Assembly (NCBI RefSeq): GCF_014356525.2
Contig: NC_052506.1
Coordinates: 98,270,902 to 98,334,901 of the forward strand
DNA length: 64,000 bases
From: Nilaparvata lugens
Taxonomy: Eukaryota > Arthropoda > Insecta > Hemiptera > Delphacidae
Reading direction: 5' to 3'
Shown here: in pieces, positions 1 through 9,984 of the stretch
How positions within the stretch are numbered: the first letter of the stretch is position 1
Layout: each line of letters starts with the position of its first letter
Program-made: the position numbers and the translations under genes
The notes under the pieces: generated by a model
Told to the model about the DNA's origin: nothing
Databases searched by the model: none
What the model saw: only the letters and a program-made list of their open reading frames with translations

Positions 1-1407
1 CATTTTTCGAAAGAATTACTGGAATTGAAAGCTGGGAAAGAATGTACTTCTCATCTTCAACAACTGTCACCCTTTCTTGATCATGATATTATTCGTGTGG
101 GTGGACGTTTACAAAATTCTGAGTTGAATTATGACAGCTGTCATCCGATTATATTACCGAAAAATGATCCATTGGTCACGCTTTTGATTGATTATTTTCA
201 TGAAAAGCACTGTCACGCTGGACCTCATTTATTGGCGTCTATTTTGAGACAAAAATATTGGATTTTATCAGCCCGTGTCCTTATAAGGAGTCATGTACGA
301 AAATGTAACAAGTGTTTTCACTATCGTCCCACTCTTACACCGCCGAAAATGGGCAATCTGCCAGCCTGTAGAACTCTGTCGTCTAAACCATTCGTCCAAT
401 GTGGAGTTGATTATGGTGGACCCATTCGAATCACCATGGCCAGGCGTCGGAATCCTTTCATATTTAAATCGTACATTTGTCTTTTTGTCTGTATGGCAAC
501 TAAAGCCGTTCACATTGAATTAGTTTCGGACTTATCGACCCAAATGTTCTTATCAGCTTTTCGCCGTTTCCTTGCTCGACGAGGTCCTTGTAAGGTCATG
601 TATTCCGATAATGGTACCAACTTCGTCGGCGCCTATGATGAGCTAATAAAATTGTCACGGATGCTGAACTCCAAGGAATATCAAAACCTGCTCCAGAATG
701 AACTTGCTGATCATAGCATTGAGTGGAATTTCATCCCGCCAGGTTCACCTCACTTCGGCGGTCTTTGGGAGGCGAATATAAAATCAGTAAAGTCACACCT
801 GTTTCGAGTTATTGGTAACCAGTTGTTGACTTACGAAGAATTGAACACTGTCTTAGTTCAAATTGAGGCTGTACTTAACTCACGCCCGTTATGTCAAATG
901 AGCGCGGATCCGAGTGAACCCCTCGCCCTCACACCGGCTCATTTTCTCACTTTGACACCTCTTAAGTACCTTCCTATGTTAAATGTGGAAGATCGTCCAA
1001 TGAATCGATTGGATCGGTTTGAATTAGTCAATCAAATGGTTCAGTCTTTCTGGAGTCGTTGGCGCAAAGAATACTTACATGAATTACAAACCCGTGTGAA
1101 ATGGTGTAAGGATTCCACCCCTCTCACGGTTGGTACAATCGTCCTAGTGGATCAACCAAATGTCGCACCGTTGAAATGGCCTCTGGGGGTGATTGAGGAA
1201 GTATTTCCGGTGCTGACGGTGTCGTTCGAGTGGCTATGGTGCGGTGCGCCAATGGTCGCTTCAAAAGGCGGCTACAAAGTTGTATCCTTTGCCTACTCAA
1301 TAATTTTCCTTTTGCATTTTTTGTTTTATTCTCGTTTTGTTTTATTTTTATTTCTTTCGTCGTTTATTCATTGTTTTTTCGTTTCTTTGTTCTCTAGCCT
1401 TGTCTGA
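1..1407 (+). CDS. BEL/Pao retrotransposon pol, 3' part (integrase + C-terminal domain), frameshifted near the end
   Basis: The frame is open from base 1, so the pol polyprotein continues left of the window. Counting residue 1 at base 25, a zinc-binding segment is visible (His59/His64 in FHEKHCHAG, Cys94 and Cys97 in RKCNKC). The integrase core follows, with Asp129 (GVDYGGP), Asp195 (YSDNGTNF) and Glu249 (FGGLWEA), the expected DDE triad. The segment from about residue 325 to 395 (NRLDRFELVNQMVQSFWSRW) resembles the DUF5641 C-terminal domain typical of Pao integrases. Around base 1207 the frame shifts: copy B has one more C there and keeps a different, Pao-like tail, so roughly the last 65 residues here are out of frame. 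Family assignment is from motif recognition; gag, protease and reverse transcriptase lie outside the window. Whether the shift is biological or a consensus error is unknown. Confidence 0.88.
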   Translation, partial: HFSKELLELKAGKECTSHLQQLSPFLDHDIIRVGGRLQNSELNYDSCHPIILPKNDPLVTLLIDYFHEKHCHAGPHLLASILRQKYWILSARVLIRSHVRKCNKCFHYRPTLTPPKMGNLPACRTLSSKPFVQCGVDYGGPIRITMARRRNPFIFKSYICLFVCMATKAVHIELVSDLSTQMFLSAFRRFLARRGPCKVMYSDNGTNFVGAYDELIKLSRMLNSKEYQNLLQNELADHSIEWNFIPPGSPHFGGLWEANIKSVKSHLFRVIGNQLLTYEELNTVLVQIEAVLNSRPLCQMSADPSEPLALTPAHFLTLTPLKYLPMLNVEDRPMNRLDRFELVNQMVQSFWSRWRKEYLHELQTRVKWCKDSTPLTVGTIVLVDQPNVAPLKWPLGVIEEVFPVLTVSFEWLWCGAPMVASKGGYKVVSFAYSIIFLLHFLFYSRFVLFLFLSSFIHCFFVSLFSSLV

Positions 1408-1432
1408 AAATAGCTTTTCAGCCGGGGGGGGA

Positions 1433-1839
1433 TGTTGGAGCCAGCTCTAGTTTTCATTTTTCGTTTTTGAATTGGACGCGCGCTCCTCGTTCAGTTCGTA
1501 TTTCTTTCACTTGAGTGCGTCGCGCTCACTAGCCGGTAGGTTTTTTCTTTCAGTTCAGTCTCGCTTTGTAATAGCTTGCCTCGAGTCGGGATTGATATTA
1601 TTCGTCGATCATTCCCAGAAGAAAATCGTTCTTCAAATTATTATTTTTTCGTTAATGTTAAATCGTACACCATAAACCTACGTTTGGAAGAGTGTTTGCC
1701 AAACTCCCTTTAGTTGAAAGTTTTAAACTATTATTTTTCGATTGGAAAGTTCACCGATCTATAGTCTTTAAAGACATTGTAAATATCTCGTCAGAAATAT
1801 ATGTGCAACGTTATATGATGGAAGCCGAATTTACCAACA
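1433..1839 (+). mobile_element. 3' LTR of the BEL/Pao element
   Basis: A G-run polypurine tract at 1421-1432 directly precedes TGTTGGAGCC at 1433, the expected 3' LTR start. The proposed end is TTTACCAACA at 1839, giving TG...CA termini and about 407 bp. The 5' LTR is outside the window, so the right boundary and target duplication cannot be confirmed. Confidence 0.7.
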
Positions 1840-2099
1840 GTAGATGACAATTAAGCTTGCCTTTTCACCATCCTTGATTCATCTCCTACCTCGGGGACAC
1901 CTGAATACCTTACCTGGGAGTTGTAAGCTCAATAATATAAATATTACATTAGGTACTCTGCAGATTTTCGGTGAGTTGTTCTTTTATATATTCATTGCAT
2001 GTACTTGTTTCTGTAGAGATATCACTTGTTTCTTTTCTATTCAATACAGTCCACTTTACATCAAAATTATATATTCCATAATGCATTTCCATAATTAAG

Positions 2100-2239
2100 A
2101 GGAAATATTTTGTTAATTTATTATTAATTCCACATTATTGAAAGACGATCCGGCAACAGAGCAAAGCGAGATAGAGATAGTGCTATCCGCTTTGTTGAAT
2201 GATAGACAAGGATAGCAATACCATTGCTAATCAAACACA
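2100..2239 (-). mobile_element. Fragment of the GAGGTCCACGTTATAATGG MITE family
   Basis: The reverse complement (TTTGATTAGCAATGGTATTG, GGATAGC, CTCTGTTGCC, GATCGTCTTT) matches one arm of the intact MITE at 24345-24708. Only this arm is present; the terminal GTCCACG motif is missing, so it is a truncated copy. Confidence 0.7.
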
Positions 2240-2849
2240 TAGCACCGAACTCAAACAAAGCGATTCTAAAGTCTCAGATTATGACATTCAACAAAGTATC
2301 TACAATAGAATTGAACAATTTCGATGTTGTAAGCTGTCAGCTACCATCAAACTCTAACAAACCGGTCCTAAAGTCTCAGATTATACCATTCAACAAAGTA
2401 TCCACTTGAATCAGACACCCTGTGAAAACAACCCTGTGTGAAAATAGGCTGCACAATTCTGAATGTTCAGAGATTAAGCCATCAAATCCAAAATCCTCTC
2501 TCAACTATTGGACAATGGGTCACGATCTCTACACAAATCTGACTCATTTTGACACGTAATCCTCGCGTTCGTGACTTATATCTGCGAGTTGGGATTAACA
2601 GCACACGGCTAAACAGAAATTTGCCAACTAAATATCCCGGCTCTATTGAGTTTCATTTCATAGGGTCAGTATTCCTTATAAATAGCAACAATGCTATCTA
2701 TTCAAATGATGTTGACAGATAAAGTATTCAACTAATGTTGAGTGACTAAATGTGATGGAGTGAATGTCACGGTGGGGATTATAGAGGCTAGTTTGTTGAA
2801 GTCACAAAACGATTGTCCGGTTTATTGAGTGTGGGACTTGACTCTCGTT
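2240..2849. other. Unassigned; short direct duplication
   Basis: CTAAAGTCTCAGATTATxxC followed by ATTCAACAAAGTATC occurs at about 2266-2300 and again at 2368-2402 (period ~102 bp). No coding signal or transposon end was recognised in the rest. The counterpart in copy B is 33461-34069. Confidence 0.4.
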
Positions 2850-3207
2850 AATCCGGTGTGTTGGATTCTGGGGAGCATCAGCACAATATGATACAGTATC
2901 CACACTATATGATACAGTCAACTTATTACACAATACCATAATTTGATACAAAACTTCCAAACTATGGAAGAATTTTAAGTCGGTGTGTTGGATTCTCGGG
3001 AGCATCAACACAATATGATACAGTATCATTTCAACTCGTTACAGAACTTCCAAACCATGAATGAATTTTAAGTCGATGAGTTGGATTCTGGGGAGCATAA
3101 ACACAGTATGATACAGTATCATCTCAACTTGAAACAGAACTTCCAAACTATGAATGAATTTTAAGTCGATGTGTTGGATTCTGAAGAGCATCAACACAAT
3201 ATGATAC
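2850..3207. repeat. GATACAGTATC minisatellite, left block
   Basis: Degenerate tandem units contain GGTGTGTTGGATTCTGGGG, AGCATCAACACAATATGATA, the near-palindrome GATACAGTATC and ACTTCCAAACTATGAATGAA. Unit length is about 90 bp. The block is cut by the DNA transposon at 3208 and resumes at 5984. Copy B retains only about 40 bp of this block (34070-34112), a loss of roughly 310 bp. Confidence 0.85.
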
Positions 3208-5983
3208 GAAGGGTACAGAGAAAGAACGATCATAGTCACGAAAACCAAATTTTTCAGGAGAGCCTTTTTAAACTTTAAAACGCTATGGCTTTAAAAATAT
3301 TAAACTATACTTGCACAAACTTTTTTTTATTAACAACACACTTATATATAACTGTCTCCTATGTGTATCCGATTTTTTTGTTCACATTATGGTAAATGAT
3401 CACAACTTTTTGTTAGGCTTGTATGGACTCTGATCGTTAGTTCTGTGTATTTCAAAACGGTTTTGGAAATAAAAATTACTGTAGTCCACAAATAACGATT
3501 TAATTTTTTTTGCTAAAGAACTAACAGTACAAAATTCGTAAAAATGATATTTCATTAGAAAATTTTCAAAAAACTACTAAACAAAAACTCAGTTTTATCC
3601 TTTTTAAGTTTACAAAAAACTGCATATTACAATGAAAGCAATCTTATAAGCCTAATGTCTCTTCATTTCAAGGTGTGCTTTTCTGCTTCGAATTGTATCT
3701 GGAAAAATACAAACATAATAGTAACCTTAAAAATTTACACACAAACGGTTTTGCCTATATATTTTTATTTCGAAGAATAAAAGTATGACTCACCATTAGA
3801 AGTCACTATCTCTTTCTGGAGTGTCGCCACCTGGATTTTTAACTGCTGCACCAATGACAGGGAGAGACTCGAAGAAGTCCTGGGCTTCTTGTCTGCAGAA
3901 CTGCTTCAGAGATTGGAGATCCTTAAACTTTTCTTTTGACAGGGGGATGAGTTCATAATAAGATTGCTCTGGATGAACTTCTTGTAGATGATTGGGCTGT
4001 GGAATGACTTGTTGTCCACGAGTGTTTCTCTTATTTTTCTGTTTTTTAACTAACAAAGTGGATTCAAAAGCTCCATTGTAAGTTTCTCGATGTTGAACAG
4101 TTTGTGTGTTCTCTCGTTTAAAAATCAACTGCTTGATAGGTCGAGTCTCACTTGCAAATTTGGTAGCGTAGTTTCCTTTCAAAGCTTCCCCCAAGCTTTA
4201 AACATCTCAGACTTGCATTCAATTACTTGAAATGGGCTAGGCTTTATTCTAGCACTAGAGATCGCCTCCCTCCAGTCTTTTGAAGTTTCTGCAGGAGTTC
4301 TCTGATTTATTAAAGCAACATTTTTGTCGCACTCCATGTAGGAGTGTCCTCTGATAGGATAGGTAACTTGGACTTTGTCAAACCTTTTAAGAACAACAGT
4401 GACATAGTGTAAAAATCGAATAACAGTCCAGTTCTTGTTTTGGCCTCCACACGAGTCACAAAATATGTGGATTTCACGAACTTCGTTGCTCAAAACCTCA
4501 AAGAAAAAATGATAGAGCATGGAAACAACTTCATTACTTCCTTTCTTACCTACTGTTTGGTCGTATGTGTAAAATGTTGAGGAACTATCTGAGAGTACAT
4601 GAACATTAAACATATAGAAGCTTAACTGTCTTTTATAGTATACTTCTCCTGTCGAAATATTAGGTATAGGGAGATTTTTGCCATAATCTAGTGTGATTGC
4701 CTCAAATTCTTTAACTTTTTGAGCTTGCTTTCTCGCCAACCTTTTTTCCTGTAAAAACTTTCAGCCTTTCTTTTATGTAGTTCATTTCAGTGTGCAGACA
4801 TTTTAATTGGTCGTCTAACTGTTTTATCTCATTCATTCTGTCGTTTTTGACTTCAAAGTTTCAATGTTTGATTCCTGTGCTTTTTGAGCATCACACGTGC
4901 TGCACGTATCAGTTCGTGGGTACCCAAAAGAAAAGTTGTAATTTTCCACTGCATAAGATCAAAATTTTTCATAGGAAATTTCAATGCCAGCGTTCTTTTG
5001 TAGAAACAGACCTAGCAACTTCTTGTAGTTTAGATCTTCAGGAAGGTATATTCTTTTCGAGTCTTTCAAACTATAGTGAGCTTTACGACCCTTTAGTGAT
5101 TTAAAAAACTCGTCCATTGCCACATACGTAGCATCTGGCAATTTGTTGTTCCCCTGTTTTGATGTTTCCCACGATTGTCCACGGGTGCTCTTCCAGTTGA
5201 AGCAAGAGAATTCTTAATCGTTTGGATACGGCGATTAGTTATACCAAATATGGATCTAAACCCATTGAAACAAACAGGAATGTCTTCAAGACAATCTTCC
5301 CTATTTACACGCACCTTGTAAGCATATGAAAAGTGATTCAAATTTGCATCTTGCTCATTTTTCCTTGGACGCCTACGTTTAACTGTATTCACACTAATCA
5401 AGCCTGCCAACAAAGAATTTTGGGAATTTCTATCTCCTAAATCGTTGAAATGACGAATCAGTGAATCACGTTCATTTTCAAAACATTTTCGAAACACTTC
5501 AAGCGTGTGCAGTGGCAGTCTCACCTGTTTCATAAGTGGTATCCCTCAGCTTCTTTGCTGCTTTAAACATACTTCCATGACTTTGTCTCTTTCTTGATTC
5601 ACTAACATTCACATTACTCCCCCCCCTCACCATCACTACCATCAGCACTCATCACAGAAGACAGAAAAACACAACAGCACAAGTGAACAACTCACAGCAA
5701 ACTGAAGATGAGTCATGCAAGCCTGTAGGGACAGGAATGCTACGCAAACAAAGCTGACTGGCCGGCTGGCGTCTGGACTCTGCCCGATAGTTCTGTGTTC
5801 ACCAGTGACTCTGATCGTTAGTTCTGTGTATACCAATATTTCAATTGCATTTTGCTGGGACACTGAGCGTACTTCTCTGTATGAATTGCACGAGGCTATA
5901 GTGTCCTACTAAAAGAACCATATGGCACAAAAAAACCGTTTTTTTTAATTTTGGACTCTGATCGTTCTTTCTCTGTACCCTTC
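3208..5983 (-). mobile_element. 2.8-kb DNA transposon with TIRs, encoding a DUF7869-type transposase
   Basis: Left end GAAGGGTACAGAGAAAGAAC GATCA (3208 on) is matched, inverted, by TGATCGTTCTTTCTC TGTACCCTTC ending at 5983, giving TIRs of about 30 bp. The inner TIR motif GACTCTGATCGTT recurs as subterminal copies at 3428 (followed by AGTTCTGTGTA) and 5807, with a variant at 5776, as transposase-binding repeats often do. The element interrupts the GATACAGTATC minisatellite. The flanks AATATGATAC (left) and AATTTATTAC (right) match at 7 of 10 positions and may be an eroded target duplication. The gene on the minus strand fills 3796-5650. Superfamily not assigned. Confidence 0.85.
3796..5650 (-). 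pseudogene. DUF7869-type transposase-like gene, decayed
   Basis: Read on the minus strand, pieces in different frames form one protein: a Cys-rich N-terminus (GEDCHCTRLKCFE), then NDLGDRNSQNSLLAGLI, a basic RRRPRK stretch, GFRSIFGITNRRI, the motif GYPRTDTCSTCD, a coiled-coil-like linker, and a core block (4739-4179). The core has Asp18 (ITLDYGKNLPIP), Asp95 (FCDSCGGQNKN), and His132/Glu136/Asp138 (GHSYMECDKN), a layout compatible with an RNase H-like DDE/D catalytic centre. Disablements include an in-frame TGA shortly before GYPRTDTC (also in copy B) and several 1-base shifts; copies A and B differ in some shifts and share others. The family is known to me as uncharacterised insect and cnidarian proteins; the transposase role is inferred from the motifs and the surrounding TIRs. 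Confidence 0.75.
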
Positions 5984-8040
5984 AATTTATTACAGTATCA
6001 TCTCAATTGTTATAGAACTTCCAAACTATGAATGAATTTCAAGTCGGTGTGTTGAATTCCGGGAGGATCAACACAATATGATACAGTATCATCTCAACTT
6101 GATACAGAACTTCCAAAAACTAGAATGAATTTCAAGTCGGTGGTTGGATTCGGGGAGCATCAAAACAATACGATACAGTATCATCTCAACTTGATACAGA
6201 ACTTCCAAACTATGAATGATTTTAAGTCGGTGTGTTGGATTCCGGGGAGCATCAACACAATACGATACAGTATCATCTCAACTAGATACAGAACTTCCAA
6301 ACTATGAATGAATTTTAAGTCGGTGTGTTGGATTCTGGGGAGCATAATCAAATAGATACAGTATCATCTCAACTTGTTACAGATCTTCCAAACTATCAAT
6401 GAATTTTAAGACGGTGTGTTGGATTCTGAGGAGCATCACACAATATGACACAGTATCATCTCAACTTGTTACAGATCTTCCAAACTATGAATGAATTTTA
6501 AGTCGGTGTGTTGGATTCTGGGGAGATTCAAACAATATGACGCAGTATCCACACAATATGGTATAGTCATATTGTCACACAACACCATAATTTGAAACAA
6601 ATGCTTGGGGAGAATAATCAAATATGATACAGTATCATCTTAACTTGATACTCAAAACCATAGCCTGATACAAAACTTCGAAACTATGAATGAATTTCAA
6701 GTCTGTGTGTTGGATTTCGGGGAGCATCAGCACAATATGATACAGTATCCACACAATATCGATCAGTTGATTTATAACAGCGATCATTGATTATTTTGCA
6801 TTTTTTGTGTACCAACTATAGTTACGTCTTATAATTATGTAATTTCAAACTGACGCTATCCATATTTGTACATGTCTAATGAATAAAGATTTTTCTATTC
6901 TGATATGATACAGTATCATCTCAACTTGTTACACAACACCATGATTTGATACAAAACCTCCAAACTATGAATGAATATTTCAGTTCGGTGTGTTGGATTC
7001 TGGGGAGCATCAGCACAATATGACACAGTATCATCTCAACATGATACAGTATCATCTAAACTTGATACAGTATCATCTCAACTTGATACACGACACAATA
7101 ACTTGATACAAAACTTCAACTATGAATGAATTCTAATTCGGTGTGTTGGATTCTGAAGAGCATCAGCACAATATGACACAGTAGCATCTCAACTTGATAC
7201 AGTATCATCTCAACTTGATACAGTATTATCTCAACTTGATACAGTATCATCTCAACTTGATACAGTATCATCTCAACTTGATACACAACATCATAAGAAC
7301 TTGATACAAAACTTCCAAACTATGAATTAATATTTTAATTCGGTGTGTTGGATTCTGTGGAGCAACAGCACAATAATAATACAGTATCCAGTATGATACA
7401 GTATCAAAAATATGATCTATATAATACAGTATGATAATGATACAGTATCCACACAATATCGATCAGTGGATTCACAACAGCGATCATTGATTTTTTTGCA
7501 TTTTATTTATGTACTAACTATAGTTAGGTCATAAGGTGCGTGCAGATTTACGCGCCGTGAACATGAGCAATTCACTTTTGATCAGCTGATGCCAAGCTTT
7601 TCATATCTGTATCTCACCGTTTCTGAAAAAAAAAGATATAATTAGCTGATCAAAAGTGAATTGCTCATGTTCGCAGCGCGTATATCTGTACGCACCTTTA
7701 TATTATGTAATTTCAAACTGTCAATTCATAAATGTATTTGTACATATCTGATGAATAATGGTCTTTCTATTCTAATATCATACAGTATCATCTGAACTTG
7801 ATACACAATACCATAATTTGATACAAAACTTCCAAACTATGAATGAATCTTATTTTTAATTCGGTGTGTTGGATTCTGAAGAGCATCACCACAATATGAT
7901 ACAGAATCATCTAAACGTAATACAGTATCATCTAAACTTGATACAGTATCATCCCATTTTGATACAGTATCATATCAACTTGATACAAAACTTCCAAACT
8001 ATGAATGAATTATAAGTTGGTGTATTAGATTCTGTGGAGT
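5984..8040. repeat. GATACAGTATC minisatellite, right block (92-bp and ~21-bp periods)
   Basis: At 5990-6560 the motif ACTTCCAAACTATGAATGAA recurs with a spacing of 91-92 bp (starts near 6017, 6109, 6201, 6293, 6384). At about 7040-7280 a ~21-bp sub-period (GATACAGTATC, then ATCTCAACTT) is repeated in tandem. Further right the units are degenerate and mixed with a ~110-bp non-repeat segment (near 6765-6895 and 7450-7780) that also contains a MITE. Confidence 0.88.
7534..7698. mobile_element. Palindromic MITE with ~58-bp TIRs
   Basis: Left arm AAGGTGCGTGCAGATTTACG... GAGCAATTCACTTTTGATCA is mirrored by the right arm ending ...CTGTACGCACCTT. A paralogous segment without the insertion lies at about 6785-6890, where ACTATAGTTACGTCTTATAA continues straight into TTATGTAATTTC. 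This confirms the borders; a short TA-containing target site is implied. Confidence 0.85.
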
Positions 8041-8470
8041 CACATGACAACCTTCCCCTCTCCTCTCATCTGTGTGTCAATCTATTGTAGTGCGTAGTGT
8101 CTGTACAAGCTGTCTGTGTTAGTTCTATGACATGACATGCCCAATATATATATCACAAGTGGATACAGATCGTGACAAATACAGATATATACAGGTTTTG
8201 AGGTGAGGGAACGAGGACAGTACATTTCAGGGATTGAGGGACAGTGGTTAGTTGCCTCATCTGCCACCAGGGGTCACTCACTCATTATGATGGCTGTCAT
8301 GTTGAACACTGAGACCATATCAATTATCGCCATTAGTTGCAGTGCAATGTTGCAATTAATCAGCTTGTCAGGTTGGTGGACATGTCTGTTATTAGTTGGG
8401 TACATGTCGACGTGTATTGACTGGATATTTTAGTGGCTGAGTGCATGTTGACGTGTATTCACTAGATAGT
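8041..8470. other. Unassigned single-copy-like stretch
   Basis: No transposon end, RNA gene or convincing coding frame was recognised. TGACGTGTATT-like motifs occur twice near 8407-8460. The counterpart in copy B is 38956-39387. Confidence 0.3.
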
Positions 8471-8612
8471 TTCAAGAATTAAGAATCAAGAGTGTTTTAT
8501 TGTCATAAACAAAATAATTGCATTGACAAAAGTCACTTCATAAGGATACATTAACATTGATACTTTCTATACAAGTACACGTTATATATTGTAATATTAC
8601 AAATAAAAAATC
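8471..8612 (-). mobile_element. Probable LINE 3' tail
   Basis: On the minus strand the segment ends GACAATAAAACACTCTTGAT followed by TCTTAATTCTTGAA, an AATAAA signal and simple-sequence tail like a non-LTR 3' end. No coding part remains. It abuts AATCTGGTGTGGCGCACTCA (8610-8640), which recurs inverted near 62445-62470. Confidence 0.4.
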
Positions 8613-8854
8613 TGGTGTGGCGCACTCACACAACTTTCCTTGCCGTTATGAAAATTGATCACCTGACGCTAGTGTTCCCGCGCATCTCAAGTCTACTATT
8701 CAGTGATTTGAGCCAGCTGGTGACAGGGTAATAACGCTGGAGACACACATGAGGTCTGCTATCTCTTCATAGTGAATGATTTAATAGAATCAACAATAAT
8801 TTGCAATTGAATAATCACATTTTCTCGAATTTAAAGCTTATTTTCAATTTCAGT

Positions 8855-9102
8855 GATCCGTGGTCTAGTGGATAGAGTGCTTGCGTAGCAGCATAGAGAT
8901 CCCGGGTTCGAACCCCTCTCATTACCAAAAGTTTTTTAACCAGATCACTCCCGTGTTATCGGATGGGCACGTTAAACTGTCGGTCCGGCTGAAGTATGAC
9001 AGTCGTAAGGCCCATTGGCGGCTTAATTATATATTCAGGCGGTGGAACATTCCCGAAAGGGAACTCCCCACCAACAAAAGCCATACGAATTTATTTTTAT
9101 TT
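8855..9102 (+). mobile_element. tRNA-derived SINE with target-site duplication
   Basis: A tRNA-like head carries box A (GTGGTCTAGTGG, 8861-8872) and box B (GGTTCGAACCC, within 8901-8916), the internal RNA polymerase III promoter. The body contains CACGTTAAACTGTCGGTCC, a motif I recall from insect SINEs, and the tail is A/T-rich. AATTTCAG flanks both ends (8847-8854 and 9103-9110), a clean 8-bp target duplication. It is not a functional tRNA because the tRNA similarity stops after box B. Confidence 0.85.
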
Positions 9103-9249
9103 AATTTCAGGTGAAAATGTTACTGAACATTAATTGTAGAGATTTTCATGCTCAATCTACTCCACTTGATTTTTTTCGTTACAATTGTATCTAAAGCCTG
9201 ATAATTGGAATCTAAAATCAACTTTGCATCGATGTAGTGAAGCTCCTGG

Positions 9250-9465
9250 AATTTCTACAGATATGTGACTTGTGGCAGTTGATAGAGCTTATCGATGACT
9301 ATTTTAGGTATGAATTTGATCAAAATCGTTGGAGCCGTTTCCGAGAAAATCACGAAAAACCCTGTTTTTGACAACATTTTCGCCATTTTAGCCGCCATCT
9401 TGAATTGCATTTGATCGAAATTGTTCGTGTACACAGACGCACATACACTCATACACAGACAGACA

Positions 9466-9507
<42 letters not shown>

Positions 9508-9516
9508 ACACACACA

Positions 9517-9547
<31 letters not shown>

Positions 9548-9679
9548 CCAAAACCAATACCCAAAAACCAGTTTTTGGACACAGGGGACCTTGAAACGTA
9601 TAGAAATTTAGAAATTGGGGTACCTTAATTTTTTTCGAAAGCAATACTTTCCTTACCTATGGTAATAGGCAAGGAAAGT
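9250..9679 (-). repeat. High-copy interspersed repeat with an internal (CA)n tract
   Basis: The end ACTTTCCTTACCTATGGTAA TAGGCAAGGAAAGT forms a short hairpin (ACTTTCCTT/AAGGAAAGT). The same family lies inverted at 30572-31093. Characteristic inner text is CCATCTTGAATTGCATTTGA and CGTTGGAGCCGTTTCCGAG. I remember this family as abundant in planthoppers; its class is unknown to me. Confidence 0.75.
9467..9549. repeat. (CA)n microsatellite
   Basis: CA dinucleotide run with two interruptions (CACCACAC), embedded in the interspersed repeat. Copy B (40387-40469) has a different interruption pattern. Confidence 0.95.
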
Positions 9680-9793
9680 AAAAATATAAATTGGCTACTT
9701 AAATTTGTTTGAGAGATAGACAAAAGCCTTTATTTTACACTTGAAACATTACAGGTTGTATTCATTGATATTATGTAACGGTAGAGATAGATA

Positions 9794-9984
9794 GGCTCAA
9801 CTCACACTTACGCGACTCAGGTCGAGAAGAAACTCGACTCTAGTCGAGAGCATGTGCTTTCAAAATAATAGTGACAGTCTCGGAAACCAGAGTCGACTGG
9901 TCTGAGTGTCACCATTTGGAAACACATGCTCTCCACTAGAGTCGAGTCTCTTCTCAACTGAGCCGCGTAAGTGTGAGTTGAGCC
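9794..9984. mobile_element. Palindromic MITE (GGCTCAACTCACACTTACGC family)
   Basis: GGCTCAACTCACACTTACGC at the left and GCGTAAGTGTGAGTTGAGCC at the right begin near-perfect inverted arms of about 62 bp rich in GTCGAG/CTCGAC. A second, one-armed member is at 21658-21835. Confidence 0.85.

Noticed and set aside
1..1839. Complete LTR retrotransposon
   Set aside because: Only the 3' part of pol and one LTR are in the window; no claim about the rest can be made.
3208..5983. Kolobok-type (TTAA) or 4-bp target duplication for the DUF7869-type element
   Set aside because: Neither TTAA nor any identical 4-bp pair flanks the TIRs as defined.
5984..8040. CRISPR-like array of regularly spaced repeats
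   Set aside because: Units are contiguous degenerate tandem repeats in eukaryotic DNA without unique spacers or cas genes.
8855..8930. Possible tRNA gene
   Set aside because: Boxes A and B are present but the acceptor pairing and downstream context are lost, and target duplications flank a longer SINE body.
9255..9644. Cys/Val-rich and Thr/His-rich ORFs
   Set aside because: Translations of the (CA)n/(GT)n microsatellite.
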